A stretch of 24,193 bases of DNA from an uncultured Bacillaceae bacterium (GTDB taxonomy: Bacteria > Bacillota > Bacilli > Bacillales > Cytobacillaceae), in NCBI GenBank assembly GCA_937995745.1, contig CALKIU010000109.1, positions 1 through 24,193 on the forward strand. Direction: 5' to 3'. This document shows positions 14,356 through 23,010 of this stretch, in pieces (the first letter of the stretch is position 1; each line of letters starts with the position of its first letter). The notes below the pieces were generated by a model, which was not told the origin of the DNA, did no database searches, and worked only from the letters and a program-made list of their open reading frames with translations. The position numbers and the translations under genes were made by a program.

Positions 14356-17300
14356 TTATTCAAATAAGCTGATTTGATCGATTTCCTCCGCTTTGAAAAT
14401 GGCTTTTTCCAGTTTTTCGTCTTGGCGGACATCGGCATTTTCCCTGATTTGCTGCTCCAGCTGCAGGTATTCGCTGGTGCCGAAGACGTTTTGGCGGATT
14501 TTTATCATATAAATCAAATTGAAATTGTTCAATATCGAGTTTTGTTTTAAGTCGGTCAGGCAAATGAGCTGGGTGTTGTATTTTTTGGCAATGCTGAAGA
14601 GCGGTTTCAGCAAGTGCTCGGATGAAATCGGCCCGAACGGATTGTCCATGATGAGCACCTTCGTATCGGTGTTTCTTTCATAATCGTCCACATATTTCAT
14701 GCTCGTTCTCGTGTAAGACATGAGAGCGACAAGGACGGCAAAAAATGATACAAACCGTTCGCCGCCGGAGTTTTCCTTCATGACCTGCTCCCAAGTCTTG
14801 TAGCCGCTGTTCTGCACGTTGATGTCAATTTTATAAGCGGAAATCGTCATTTTGCCCAAGTCGGACAAGACGTGGAGAAGTTCCCTTGTCGACATATACT
14901 TGCTGATTTTCTTGCGGATCTCTTCAATCTTTTTCCCTTCTTCCATATCCCGCTTGATGATCTGGACGCACTCTTCAATATAGCTCTCCATTTTGGCAAG
15001 GTTTTCTTCTTCCACTTCGCTGAGCGGTTCCATGTTAATCCTGAGCATTTGCACCGGACGGTTTCTACCGTCAATCCGGACGCTGGAATTGTCGGCAATC
15101 TTATGAATTTCTTCATACACTTGCTTGGCATGGAGATAGCTGTGTTGAATCATGTCCCGCTTGTTTTTCTCCAAGTTGGCCAAGCGTTGTTCGCAGGCGC
15201 GGATCAATTTTTCCAGCGTTTCATTGTTGAGCATGATCCGCTCCCCGAGGTAATAATATTTGTTCCTGTCGAGTTGCGCCCCTTCCACAAGCGGGTCCAG
15301 TCCGGCTAAAATATTTTCAATATGCCGGTTATGATATTTGCCTTTCAAGTCCCGGTAGCGGTTTTGCAAGTTGTTTTCGTACTGTTTGTTTTCCTTTTGC
15401 AATGCTTTCAATTCAACGGTCAGTTCGGCATGATCCTCTTCGATTCCCCGCTTCACCTCATAACCCGGGTCAACCGGGAAATGGGAAACTTCAATTTGCT
15501 GTTCGATTTTGTTCGTGAGGCGCTCATACTCCCGGATTCGTCCATCCAATTCCTTGATCTTCTCCCGGGCTTGTTTTATTTTCTCCCGCTCTTCCTTGCG
15601 GCGGGCGGAAAAATGAAGCTTGATTTCAGAAGGAGGAAGCGGTTCTTCGGCCAGTTTTTTTACTTCCTCCTCCGCTTTTTCCAGTTTTCCCTTCGCCCGT
15701 TCGGTTTGGCCGTGCAGGTCCATGCGGATCTCCGCCAGATGTTTTTCTTCTTTTTCCAAAGCGCGAAGCTTTCTTTTCAAGGAAGAATGTTTGGTTGAAT
15801 CATATTCGATATCGCGGTATTGTTCTTCCTCCAATTGGTAAGAAGCGAGATTCTCCTTTCTTTCTTTTAAGTCCTTCTGATGAGCGGCCAATTTCGCCTC
15901 CAGCTGCTCCAAGTCGGAAGTGATTTTGCCTTTTAAAGCTTGAAGGCGGGCTTCCATCACGCCGATTTCTTCATCAAGCCATTCTGCCTCGGGCGTGTTT
16001 TCGTACAATCTGTATTGCTCTTCTTTCCGCTTGATTTCCCCTCTTAGTTCCGTGCGGACCTCCAAAAGTTCGTCCCGCTTTTCTGCCAGGGCCTGTTTCT
16101 TCTCGCCGAGCGCCCTTTTTTCGGCGGCGATTTTTTGCAGCGTTTCTTCATGCTCATGCAATATCCGGCGATCGCGGAGGTAGGCCTCATTCTCTTTTTG
16201 AAACTCGGCCGCTCTCTGCTTCCGTTGGTCGGTGTCTTCCCATTCCCTGTCTAATTCGACAATTTTCCGCTCCAAACGGGTGATTTTTTCAGACGCCGCC
16301 TGTTCTTCCTGCTCCAAGGCCGCCATCTCTTCCTTGATCGCTGTAATCTCTTTGCCGATTCGGTTGGCCTGCTCTTCCAATTCGTAAATGTAGTTTTCCG
16401 AATAGTTGAAAGCCTCGAGTGTCCTCAAGTCCTCACGGGCCGTTTCCAGTTCGCCGCGGTAATGGGAAAGCTGTCCTTCCACGGCGGCCAATTTTTCCTG
16501 CAATTCGGCCGTATACTCTTCCAGATCATCCTTGGCAAACATGCGTCGATCAAAGAGACAGAGGACTTGCAGATGCTCCCCGAAAGCCACCCTCCTTCCT
16601 TCCGGAGAAAAAGTTCCGGTTACATCCCGGAAAGACAAAAGGGGCACCATCTCCCGCGTACGGCAGTCAATATTCATCGTCTTCAATTTTGCCAAATCGT
16701 CATCATACAGCAAGAACGAATACGGAAGGACGGGGTTTTGCTTCATTAACTGCTCGCGGACTGCCGGCGTTTGTTTTCGCAAATAATTTTCCCCGGTTTC
16801 AAATTCAATGTCGTGGTCGATGAGCCACTGGCGGAACTCCTTGGAAACGTGCAGCGTTCCTCTTTTCAACGATTGGATCGTTTCATGGAGGGATTGCACT
16901 TGCAATTCCAAGGAACGGCGGTTTTTTTCCAAGTCTTGAATTTGATTTTTGACAAATTTCCGGTTTTCCTGATGATGAAAACGCCTTTTAAAATCAAGGC
17001 CGCAGCGGTCGAACACCGGTTTTAGCGCTTCTTCCTCTTCATAGTAGGCGCGGATTTTTTCACCGAGCCGGACGGCGGTCGTGCGCTTTTCGTTTTCCAG
17101 TTCCCTCAACGCGCGGGACCGTTCTTTCATTTCCCCGATGCGGATGCGCAAAAACCCGATTTCCGCGCGCGCCTGTTCTTTTTCTTCTTCCAGGGCGAAT
17201 TTTTGTTGTTCCAGGTTGGCAAAAAAATCTGTGAATATATGTTCTTCGATTTCGCCGAGAAGATTCCGCTCATAAAAAAGGCCCAATTCCCTGCAGATTT

Positions 17301-18765
17301 TTTCCTCCGTCTTTTCAAAATGGGCGGTGCGGGACCGCAATGCGCCCGTTTCCGCTTGAAGGCGGCTGTTTTCCCGGTCCAGCACGTCCAACTTCTTGTC
17401 GCATTCGGCCGTTTCCTGTTCGACTTGTTCAAGTTCTTCCGCCAGTTCGTCCGCTTTGGCGCGGAGTTCTTTTAAAACGGCGCCGTAAGCCACTTTCAAA
17501 GAGTACTCGAGATTGCGGATCTTTTCGGCATCATCGCTGCTTGATTTAATCCGTTCCATTTCTTCCAAAATGCCGGCGATTTCTTGACGGATGTTTTGAA
17601 TATGACGGTATTCCTTGGCCGCCTCGAGAATGGCAATTTCTTCTTCATGCGCTTCCAAGTCTTGGCGCACGGCATCCAGCTTGTCTTCCGCTTCCTTTAA
17701 TTCCGCTTCCAGTTTTTCCACATTCGCCTTTTCGTCGTAGTAGGCTTTGGAACGCTCCTCCAATTGAATTTTATCCAGTTCTGCTTCGCTGGCCGCCATC
17801 AACACTTCCTGCCGGTCTGATTCTTCGCCCATTTCCTTAATTTCTTGTTTTAAAAAATAATAAAGGGACGCCATCCGGCCTTTCAGGCGCTCTTCTTTTT
17901 CCAAGGATTGAATCAGTTCCTCGAGGTCCTGCAGCAAGTCATGTGATTTTTTCAAAAAGTCCTCATAAAGCTCTTTTTCATAAATATATTGTTCGTTGCT
18001 GATCATCTCTTCGACAAGGTTTTCCAGCATCATTTCGAGCTTTTTATGATCCCTGTCTTCTTTGTTGACGACTTTTTCCACCGACTTCAAAATCCAGTCA
18101 TTCATCAGTTGCTGCGACGTTTTGCATTTTTCAAAAATCTCAATGACGCCGCCTTCCGACTCGTTGATTTTCAACACGATCGATTTCCATTCATCCTGGA
18201 AAATGTTAAACGTTTCTAAATACCGTCTGTACTCTTCTTTATCCTCTTCATCGAAAAGATGGACGTTGAACTTGACGTCCTTTTCTTTGGCGGCAATCCG
18301 TTTGCGGGCCTCTCTGTAGTCTTCGATAAAAATTCTTTCATGTTCCCGGCGGACGAGGGGAATGTTGGCGATATCAAACGGATTCGCTTCCCGGTAATGG
18401 GAGGTGAACGTAAAATATTTGATCGTGTTGTTGCTCACGTCGTTCTCGCGGACGCGGCTCGTCCGGTTGGCCATCGCGATACCCGTGAGCAAATAGCCTC
18501 CCCGGTCCTCCAGCTTCCACTCAATCATGACATAGGCGGGCGTCTTCTTGCCCCGGAAAAAGTCTTCCATCCGCCGTCCCATGAGCTTCGTTTTCGGAAT
18601 GACTGGCTGCATCAGCAGCTGGACGAGCACGCTTTTCCCGCCGCCGTTTTTCAAATTGAGGAGCGCATTTTCCCCTTGGAAAAAGTCAAACGTTTCGTCG
18701 ATGATATTGCGATGGTGGTTGTTATATGAAAAATTGATAATCCGTACTCTGTTGATTTGCGGCAT
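14356..18765 (-). CDS. jetC: Wadjet JetC, SMC/MukB-like ATPase
   Basis: 1469 residues. The N-terminal ATPase half has a Walker A (NGGGKSVLVQLL, about 40-51). Long charged coiled coils run from about 270 to 1150, broken near 630-745 by a globular hinge-like segment (region around FRQWLIDHDIEFETGENYL to FGEHLQVLCLFDRRMF). The C-terminal half has the ABC signature SGGERFVSFFAVLVALMSY (about 1333-1351) and Walker B KVLIMDNPFGP (about 1369-1379). JetC dimers with JetA and JetB form a condensin-like motor that extrudes loops on circular DNA and licenses JetD to cut small plasmids. The second ATG (18765) is preferred: the GGAGG lies 8 bases before it but only 2 before the ATG at 18771. It is the last gene of the operon, separated from jetB by about 270 bases, and is followed by a strong terminator. 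Confidence 0.92.
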   Translation of the reverse strand: MPQINRVRIINFSYNNHHRNIIDETFDFFQGENALLNLKNGGGKSVLVQLLMQPVIPKTKLMGRRMEDFFRGKKTPAYVMIEWKLEDRGGYLLTGIAMANRTSRVRENDVSNNTIKYFTFTSHYREANPFDIANIPLVRREHERIFIEDYREARKRIAAKEKDVKFNVHLFDEEDKEEYRRYLETFNIFQDEWKSIVLKINESEGGVIEIFEKCKTSQQLMNDWILKSVEKVVNKEDRDHKKLEMMLENLVEEMISNEQYIYEKELYEDFLKKSHDLLQDLEELIQSLEKEERLKGRMASLYYFLKQEIKEMGEESDRQEVLMAASEAELDKIQLEERSKAYYDEKANVEKLEAELKEAEDKLDAVRQDLEAHEEEIAILEAAKEYRHIQNIRQEIAGILEEMERIKSSSDDAEKIRNLEYSLKVAYGAVLKELRAKADELAEELEQVEQETAECDKKLDVLDRENSRLQAETGALRSRTAHFEKTEEKICRELGLFYERNLLGEIEEHIFTDFFANLEQQKFALEEEKEQARAEIGFLRIRIGEMKERSRALRELENEKRTTAVRLGEKIRAYYEEEEALKPVFDRCGLDFKRRFHHQENRKFVKNQIQDLEKNRRSLELQVQSLHETIQSLKRGTLHVSKEFRQWLIDHDIEFETGENYLRKQTPAVREQLMKQNPVLPYSFLLYDDDLAKLKTMNIDCRTREMVPLLSFRDVTGTFSPEGRRVAFGEHLQVLCLFDRRMFAKDDLEEYTAELQEKLAAVEGQLSHYRGELETAREDLRTLEAFNYSENYIYELEEQANRIGKEITAIKEEMAALEQEEQAASEKITRLERKIVELDREWEDTDQRKQRAAEFQKENEAYLRDRRILHEHEETLQKIAAEKRALGEKKQALAEKRDELLEVRTELRGEIKRKEEQYRLYENTPEAEWLDEEIGVMEARLQALKGKITSDLEQLEAKLAAHQKDLKERKENLASYQLEEEQYRDIEYDSTKHSSLKRKLRALEKEEKHLAEIRMDLHGQTERAKGKLEKAEEEVKKLAEEPLPPSEIKLHFSARRKEEREKIKQAREKIKELDGRIREYERLTNKIEQQIEVSHFPVDPGYEVKRGIEEDHAELTVELKALQKENKQYENNLQNRYRDLKGKYHNRHIENILAGLDPLVEGAQLDRNKYYYLGERIMLNNETLEKLIRACEQRLANLEKNKRDMIQHSYLHAKQVYEEIHKIADNSSVRIDGRNRPVQMLRINMEPLSEVEEENLAKMESYIEECVQIIKRDMEEGKKIEEIRKKISKYMSTRELLHVLSDLGKMTISAYKIDINVQNSGYKTWEQVMKENSGGERFVSFFAVLVALMSYTRTSMKYVDDYERNTDTKVLIMDNPFGPISSEHLLKPLFSIAKKYNTQLICLTDLKQNSILNNFNLIYMIKIRQNVFGTSEYLQLEQQIRENADVRQDEKLEKAIFKAEEIDQISLFE

Positions 18766-19038
18766 GTCCATGCCCTCCCTTTACATCTCAATGGCCAGGC
18801 ATTGCTGTTCGGCCGGCTGTCAGATTTCCGGCCCGGTTCGCCTGCATCGTGTACAACCGCATTTCGCCGTACATCTCATTTTTGCTCATTTGTCCGTACT
18901 GCCGGGTTCCGCCCCATTTATTCTAATTTTCTGTCTGTGAATCATTCTCCGCGGCCCGGGCTGCAGACGCCACTCTAAGCAACGGGTCCCTGAAACAGCA
19001 CCGGCAGCGTCCGACCCTTGCCCCGCCCACTTCCGGTG
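18766..19038 (-). other. Intra-operon gap between jetB and jetC
   Basis: The other jet junctions overlap, but here about 270 bases intervene. On the minus strand a 33-codon frame starting ATG (18891-18889) and ending TGA (18792-18790) runs close to jetC, but no clear ribosome site precedes it. The sequence also forms a GGCCGG/CCGGCC hairpin (18808-18830). I see no transposase or terminator with a T run. The gap is G/C-rich toward jetB. Confidence 0.35.
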
Positions 19039-19728
19039 TCAATTGGAAAAAATGCTGTTGATTTCATCTATGCGGCTGTCGTTGAGAAAATAGTAGGTCA
19101 TCAAGTCGTCCAATTTTTTCGTCGTGCGGATTTCTTTTTTGTCTTCCATCACCCGGATCAGTTTTTCCTGCTCGAGCAAATGGCAGACCCGGAGCACCGT
19201 TCCGTATTTCGTCGTCCGTTTCCCGTCTTCATGGGAAATTTTCTGGTTCCAAACTTCGGCAATGCTGATCAAGTTGATGTTCAACTCTTCTTCCTCGGCC
19301 ATCACCTCTTCTGAATCCCTTTTCAAAATCGCTTCAAAGCGCTGGTCGAGTTCGTCAATGAGCGACATAATGCGGATAAATTCCATCTGTTTCGGGTTTT
19401 TGTTTTTCCCGCCGTAAAATTTATACAAAATGAACATCGTAATGTAATAAGAAAGGTACACATCGCTGAGCCGCGCATTGGCGCCGATCCATTCCCGGTG
19501 GTCTTTGTTGCGGAACCCGAGAAGGCTGTTGTCATAATTCGGAAGCAAATAAATCGTGTTGTTGATTTTGAGAATTTTGCAGTCCATTTCCTCTTCTATT
19601 TCACTCAGCACTTCCTGCACTTCCGGATTCAAATATTCGATAAACAGGTCGCTGTGGCTCTCCCTGTCCAATTGGCCGTCTTCAAGGAGGATTCGGAAAA
19701 TTTGCATCGCTGTTTTGACATTACTCAC
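19039..19728 (-). CDS. jetB: Wadjet JetB accessory subunit (DUF6063-like)
   Basis: 229 residues, no membrane segment, with a helical and winged-helix look (LEQEKLIRVMEDKKEIRTTKKLDDLMTYYF near the C-terminus). In size, order and general pattern (NTIYLLPNYDNSLLGFRNKDHREWIG, YYITMFILYKFYGG) it matches the small JetB proteins beside JetA, which I recall being annotated DUF6063 in type II Wadjet operons. JetB corresponds to the MukE-like kite subunit that binds the JetA kleisin. The GTG start overlaps the jetA stop by 8 bases (GTGAGTAA), which implies translational coupling, with an AAAGGTGG site inside the end of jetA. The role rests on the operon context more than on motifs. Confidence 0.82.
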   Translation of the reverse strand: MSNVKTAMQIFRILLEDGQLDRESHSDLFIEYLNPEVQEVLSEIEEEMDCKILKINNTIYLLPNYDNSLLGFRNKDHREWIGANARLSDVYLSYYITMFILYKFYGGKNKNPKQMEFIRIMSLIDELDQRFEAILKRDSEEVMAEEEELNINLISIAEVWNQKISHEDGKRTTKYGTVLRVCHLLEQEKLIRVMEDKKEIRTTKKLDDLMTYYFLNDSRIDEINSIFSN

Positions 19729-21334
19729 CGCTTTTTTCCACCTTTATGATAAAATTTGAGATTTCTATTTTTTCCAAAACGGTCAACCCGTCCTCAAGTT
19801 CACGGCTGACCTCGACTTCAATCACTTCATCGCCTTTTTTAATCAATTCAATCTTGTCAATTTTATCCATATATTCGTGTTTCGTGTACAGTTTGTGGAG
19901 ACAATATTCCAAATTGAACTCTTCGGAAAGGTTCATGACCACCTTGTCTTTCCGTTCCCGCCACGAGCGGATATCGATCGTGCCGATATCATACAGTTTC
20001 AAAATCGTTGTAAAAAGAAGGCGATCCTCCGTAAACCGTTCAAAGAGCCCGTCTTCTTCTTTCAAAACGGCGATGATCTCTTCCAAGGTCGAGTCTTTGC
20101 CCCGCTCCCACACAAAACCGAGCAGATATTCAAGAATTTCCACATAAATGGCATTCATGCGCGAGATTCGCTCCTGTTCCTCATCATGGGACAAATCCTC
20201 CACTTCGACATAATCGGCGCTTTCTTCCTCTTCCGCTTTAATCATGCCCTGTGGTTCATAAACGCTGCGGATGTTGAGATGTTTGGGCGGCCTCGGCAAA
20301 AACAGCGGATTGACGAGTTTCCAAAAATGCTCCACCCGGTCCGCATGCCGCTCCATCGGTTTCAAAATCGTTTCTTCGATGTCGAAGCGGTTTTCCATCC
20401 CGTACAAAAACGAATCGCCAATCGTCTCGATATAGATTTTCGACAGGCTCTGCCGGCTGAGAATGAGATCCCTTTGTTCAGAAAGGGTGATCTTGATGTT
20501 TTCATTAATTTTGCGAATCTCGTACTGGGCTTTTTTGAGACTCTCATCGAGGCGGAGTTTTTCTTCGAACTCCTGCCTGATTTTCTCTTCCGACTTTCTC
20601 GCCATGTCCATGATTTCATTGAGCAAGTCGTATTCTTCATTGAGAAGATCATATGTGCTGTTCATCAGCCGTTCATATTCGTCGATGTCCACGTCATAAA
20701 TGTTTTCCTTTATTTTCATCATGAAAAGCTGAATTTCTTTTTTCTTCTGCCGCACCATTTGGATCAAATTCTGGCTTTGATCATGGGCTTTTTTAAAATT
20801 TTTCCGCTTGATCAGTTCTTTCAGTTTCAATTCTTCAATCGTCATTTGAATTTCCTGATCGACTTCTTTCGTGCGGAAAAGGAAGTCATAACCCTGGTCG
20901 GTCAGCGAATACGTAATTTTGTAGCCGCCGTTCACCTCCTGGACCCGGTCGGCAATCAGGCGGATGCGGATCTGTTTCCGCTTGCCCGTCGTGTAATCGA
21001 TCGTCTGAAAATGATACGGCATGCCGTTGTTTTGCAGGATGTTTTTCAAAATATAATCGGTCAATTGTGCCAATTCTTCATCCGTTAAATGGAGATCGTA
21101 GTAGCGCGGAAGGAGTTGTCCGATAAAACGCCGGATGTTTTCCTTGTCGCAATCGCTGTCCTCGGAAAGGGTTTTTTCCATGATAAATAACAGAACGGAA
21201 AAGACGAGGTTCACCAATTCATGTTCTTTAAAAAGCTTCTCCAATTCCATATTGCGGTTGCGGCGGTTGATGATGGATTCCGCCACCCCGACAATTTCCA
21301 TGCGGTGGTCAAATCCGGCTAAGAAATCTTTCAT
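19721..21334 (-). CDS. jetA: Wadjet JetA kleisin-like subunit
   Basis: 537 residues. An N-terminal helical/winged-helix region (about 1-160) is followed by a long charged coiled-coil segment (about 165-300: KLKELIKRKNFKKAHDQSQN and onward), an acidic linker (EEEESADYVEVEDLSHDEEQE, about 375-395), and a C-terminal domain ending in short strands. This fits the JetA family, the MukF-like kleisin that bridges the JetC heads and recruits JetB. The start ATG overlaps the jetD stop in an ATGA, with AAAGGAAGG upstream, so the two are translated together. No catalytic motif is expected or seen. Length and neighbours suggest the type II subgroup, which is an inference. Confidence 0.87.
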   Translation of the reverse strand: MKDFLAGFDHRMEIVGVAESIINRRNRNMELEKLFKEHELVNLVFSVLLFIMEKTLSEDSDCDKENIRRFIGQLLPRYYDLHLTDEELAQLTDYILKNILQNNGMPYHFQTIDYTTGKRKQIRIRLIADRVQEVNGGYKITYSLTDQGYDFLFRTKEVDQEIQMTIEELKLKELIKRKNFKKAHDQSQNLIQMVRQKKKEIQLFMMKIKENIYDVDIDEYERLMNSTYDLLNEEYDLLNEIMDMARKSEEKIRQEFEEKLRLDESLKKAQYEIRKINENIKITLSEQRDLILSRQSLSKIYIETIGDSFLYGMENRFDIEETILKPMERHADRVEHFWKLVNPLFLPRPPKHLNIRSVYEPQGMIKAEEEESADYVEVEDLSHDEEQERISRMNAIYVEILEYLLGFVWERGKDSTLEEIIAVLKEEDGLFERFTEDRLLFTTILKLYDIGTIDIRSWRERKDKVVMNLSEEFNLEYCLHKLYTKHEYMDKIDKIELIKKGDEVIEVEVSRELEDGLTVLEKIEISNFIIKVEKSGE

Positions 21335-22449
21335 CCTCTCGTCCTTCCTTTCAACATCTTCTCTTTCAGAAGCGGGTAGCTTAATATTTCCTGGGGAATA
21401 TACGTTCCTTGCTCAAGAATATGTTTGATTTTTTCCCGCTCAGCCGCGGAAAAATGTTCGAGGAACGGCCGGATGTCGACTTTGCGCTGGCCGGCTTTTG
21501 CTTTCGGCAATTCGTATTTTTCCGCTTCGTCAAGCATCCATGAATAGAGTTCCGTGCATAAATATATGTTCAATTCCGGGTTATCCGCTTTCAAAGTTTG
21601 ATAGATTTCAATCCCTTCATAATCCAAGTCGCCGAAATAATAGTAATGGTTTTTCCCGGCTGCCGCTTGTCCGTTCCCGCCGGCGCTGTCTTCTGCCGCC
21701 GCTGCCCCGGGGTGCTGCGTTTGGCGGAGCAGGATGGGCAAGCTGCCCAGCTGCAGACGGTCATACTCCGCAAGACGGTTGTTCCGGCTGATGATTTTTT
21801 TCCCTTCCCCGTAAAGAAGAACATGATACTCCCGGAACAGGCAGTTCAACCCGTCTTCCCGCATAATTTTCCGAATCGTAAACCACGTATCTTTGTTTTC
21901 AACGATTAATATATTCATTTCCTCAGCGGCGGAAAAGTTATATTCAAAAAACGGCTCCGGCGTTTCATAATAGTTTAACAGCGACAAATCCCAACCGTTG
22001 AATTGAAAAATGCTTTTAACGGCCGACTTTTTTTTGAGGAGCTTTTCCTCCCCCCAAATTTGAAAGGACCGCTCATTGATGGACATGGGCGTTTTCAGCA
22101 AGTCCCCCTGTTCCCAAAGAAATTTGCTGAGGGCGTCAATCTCTTTTTTATGTTTCAAATACGCTTCCGGCTGCTTGGCATATTTGGAATGATCGAACAG
22201 AGGATGGAGCAGTTTGATTTCCTCCAAGGCTTGCGTATAATCTTTCTCCGGCTTTTGAATGCGGAATTTGTTCGGAAGCGCCGGACGCCGCCCGTTCGTT
22301 CCCGACGCTTTCACCGGTTCGAGAACCTTTTCCTCCATCAGCCGGTTGACAAGCTCGGCGAATTCCAAATACTCCATCCGCCCCGCCATGCGCGCCAAGT
22401 TTTCCAACGTTATCGTATTATATTTATAGGAAAACAGTTTTTCCTTCAT
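21331..22449 (-). CDS. jetD: Wadjet JetD, Toprim-fold nuclease (DUF2220-like)
   Basis: 372 residues from the ATG at 22449, chosen because AAAAGGAG lies 10 bases upstream; in-frame codons up to 22521 lack a site and cross a hairpin. The N-terminal part (about 1-170) is a helical DNA-binding-like region. The C-terminal Toprim core shows the catalytic Glu in ILIVENKDTW (about E184) and the metal-binding acidic pair in YYYFGDLDYEGIEIY (D274, D276). JetD is the effector that cleaves closed circular DNA captured by JetABC. An Ala/Gly-rich segment (about 244-267) sits just before the DLD strand. In this operon jetD is the first gene, whereas the usual type I layout puts it last. Confidence 0.88.
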   Translation of the reverse strand: MKEKLFSYKYNTITLENLARMAGRMEYLEFAELVNRLMEEKVLEPVKASGTNGRRPALPNKFRIQKPEKDYTQALEEIKLLHPLFDHSKYAKQPEAYLKHKKEIDALSKFLWEQGDLLKTPMSINERSFQIWGEEKLLKKKSAVKSIFQFNGWDLSLLNYYETPEPFFEYNFSAAEEMNILIVENKDTWFTIRKIMREDGLNCLFREYHVLLYGEGKKIISRNNRLAEYDRLQLGSLPILLRQTQHPGAAAAEDSAGGNGQAAAGKNHYYYFGDLDYEGIEIYQTLKADNPELNIYLCTELYSWMLDEAEKYELPKAKAGQRKVDIRPFLEHFSAAEREKIKHILEQGTYIPQEILSYPLLKEKMLKGRTRG

Positions 22450-22545
22450 CTGCTTATTGCTCCTTTTGAAAAAAGCTGGTGTTTCGCCCAAACCGGCACA
22501 TGCCCGCAAAAAATGCGGCACCGTCCGTATTTGTAAATATTTTTT

Positions 22546-22571
22546 GAAAAACCGGCCAAACCCCGCCGGTT
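22546..22571 (-). terminator. Terminator-like hairpin in the jetD leader (possible attenuator)
   Basis: On the minus strand AACCGGC pairs perfectly with GCCGGTT (22565-22571 with 22550-22556, loop of 8), followed by TTTTTC. It lies about 100 bases before jetD. No minus-strand gene lies immediately upstream that would need it. A second hairpin (AGCGC/GCGCT, 22598-22613) precedes it. Confidence 0.5.
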
Positions 22572-22913
22572 AACCTCTTATCCATATTGCGCCGATTAGC
22601 GCCGAAGAGCGCTGCGTTCCGGCCCTCAAATATTATTTTAGCTCATTATTTCCATGATAATTTAATCAATTTGGACAAGTCAATGAACGGCAAGTTTCCC
22701 TTGTCAAGAGGCGGCGGGGAACGATTCGGTTTGTCCATTTTTGTCCAATCTTTGTGTTCTGAACGGCACTTGAGAACGGGTAAAAATTTTACGCAGAAAT
22801 GTTTCCTTTTTTTTGCACCATTTTGCTTCTTCGCACATTTTTTGTTGAATTCTTTTTCGGGGTTAAATTAAAATTTTGTATTTAGAGGGAAACTTCGGCC
22901 GGACTGGCTATTT
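22572..22913. other. Gene-free region between jet and glpQ
   Basis: The region is AT-rich between divergent genes and should hold the promoter of the jet operon (minus; TAAAAT/TAATAT-like stretches near 22625-22645) and upstream glpQ control. Short TTGGACAA/TTGTCCAA-like motifs recur near 22669, 22728 and 22739. I find no supported gene. Confidence 0.35.
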
Positions 22914-22940
22914 TTCACAGAAAATTAACAATATTGTTAA
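22914..22940 (+). promoter_or_regulatory. PhoP-box-like repeats upstream of glpQ
   Basis: TTCACA (22914-22919), five bases, TTAACA (22925-22930): a two-hexamer match to TTHACA-N5-TTHACA, with a poorer third hexamer in phase (GTTAAA, 22936). The second hexamer is part of a perfect 16-base palindrome TTAACAATATTGTTAA (22925-22940). A weak -10 (TAATCT, 22948-22953) follows. In B. subtilis GlpQ is induced by phosphate starvation, which supports the reading. Confidence 0.5.
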
Positions 22941-23010
22941 AACATCGTAATCTTTCCTCAAAATTTTTCCTTTACGATTATTTTTAAATCATAGAATTGG
23001 AGATGAATAT

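Noticed and set aside
14356..18765. SbcC, RecN or chromosomal Smc as the identity of the large ATPase
   Set aside because: The three neighbouring genes (JetD nuclease, kleisin-like, small accessory) and the hinge and head layout point to Wadjet. SbcC would be paired with SbcD, and Smc with ScpA/ScpB elsewhere.
19877..21088. 403-codon plus-strand frame opposite jetA
   Set aside because: It is antisense to a well-supported gene. Its Phe/Leu/His/Arg-rich translation is the mirror of a Glu/Lys-rich coiled-coil protein, and it has no ribosome site or family motif.
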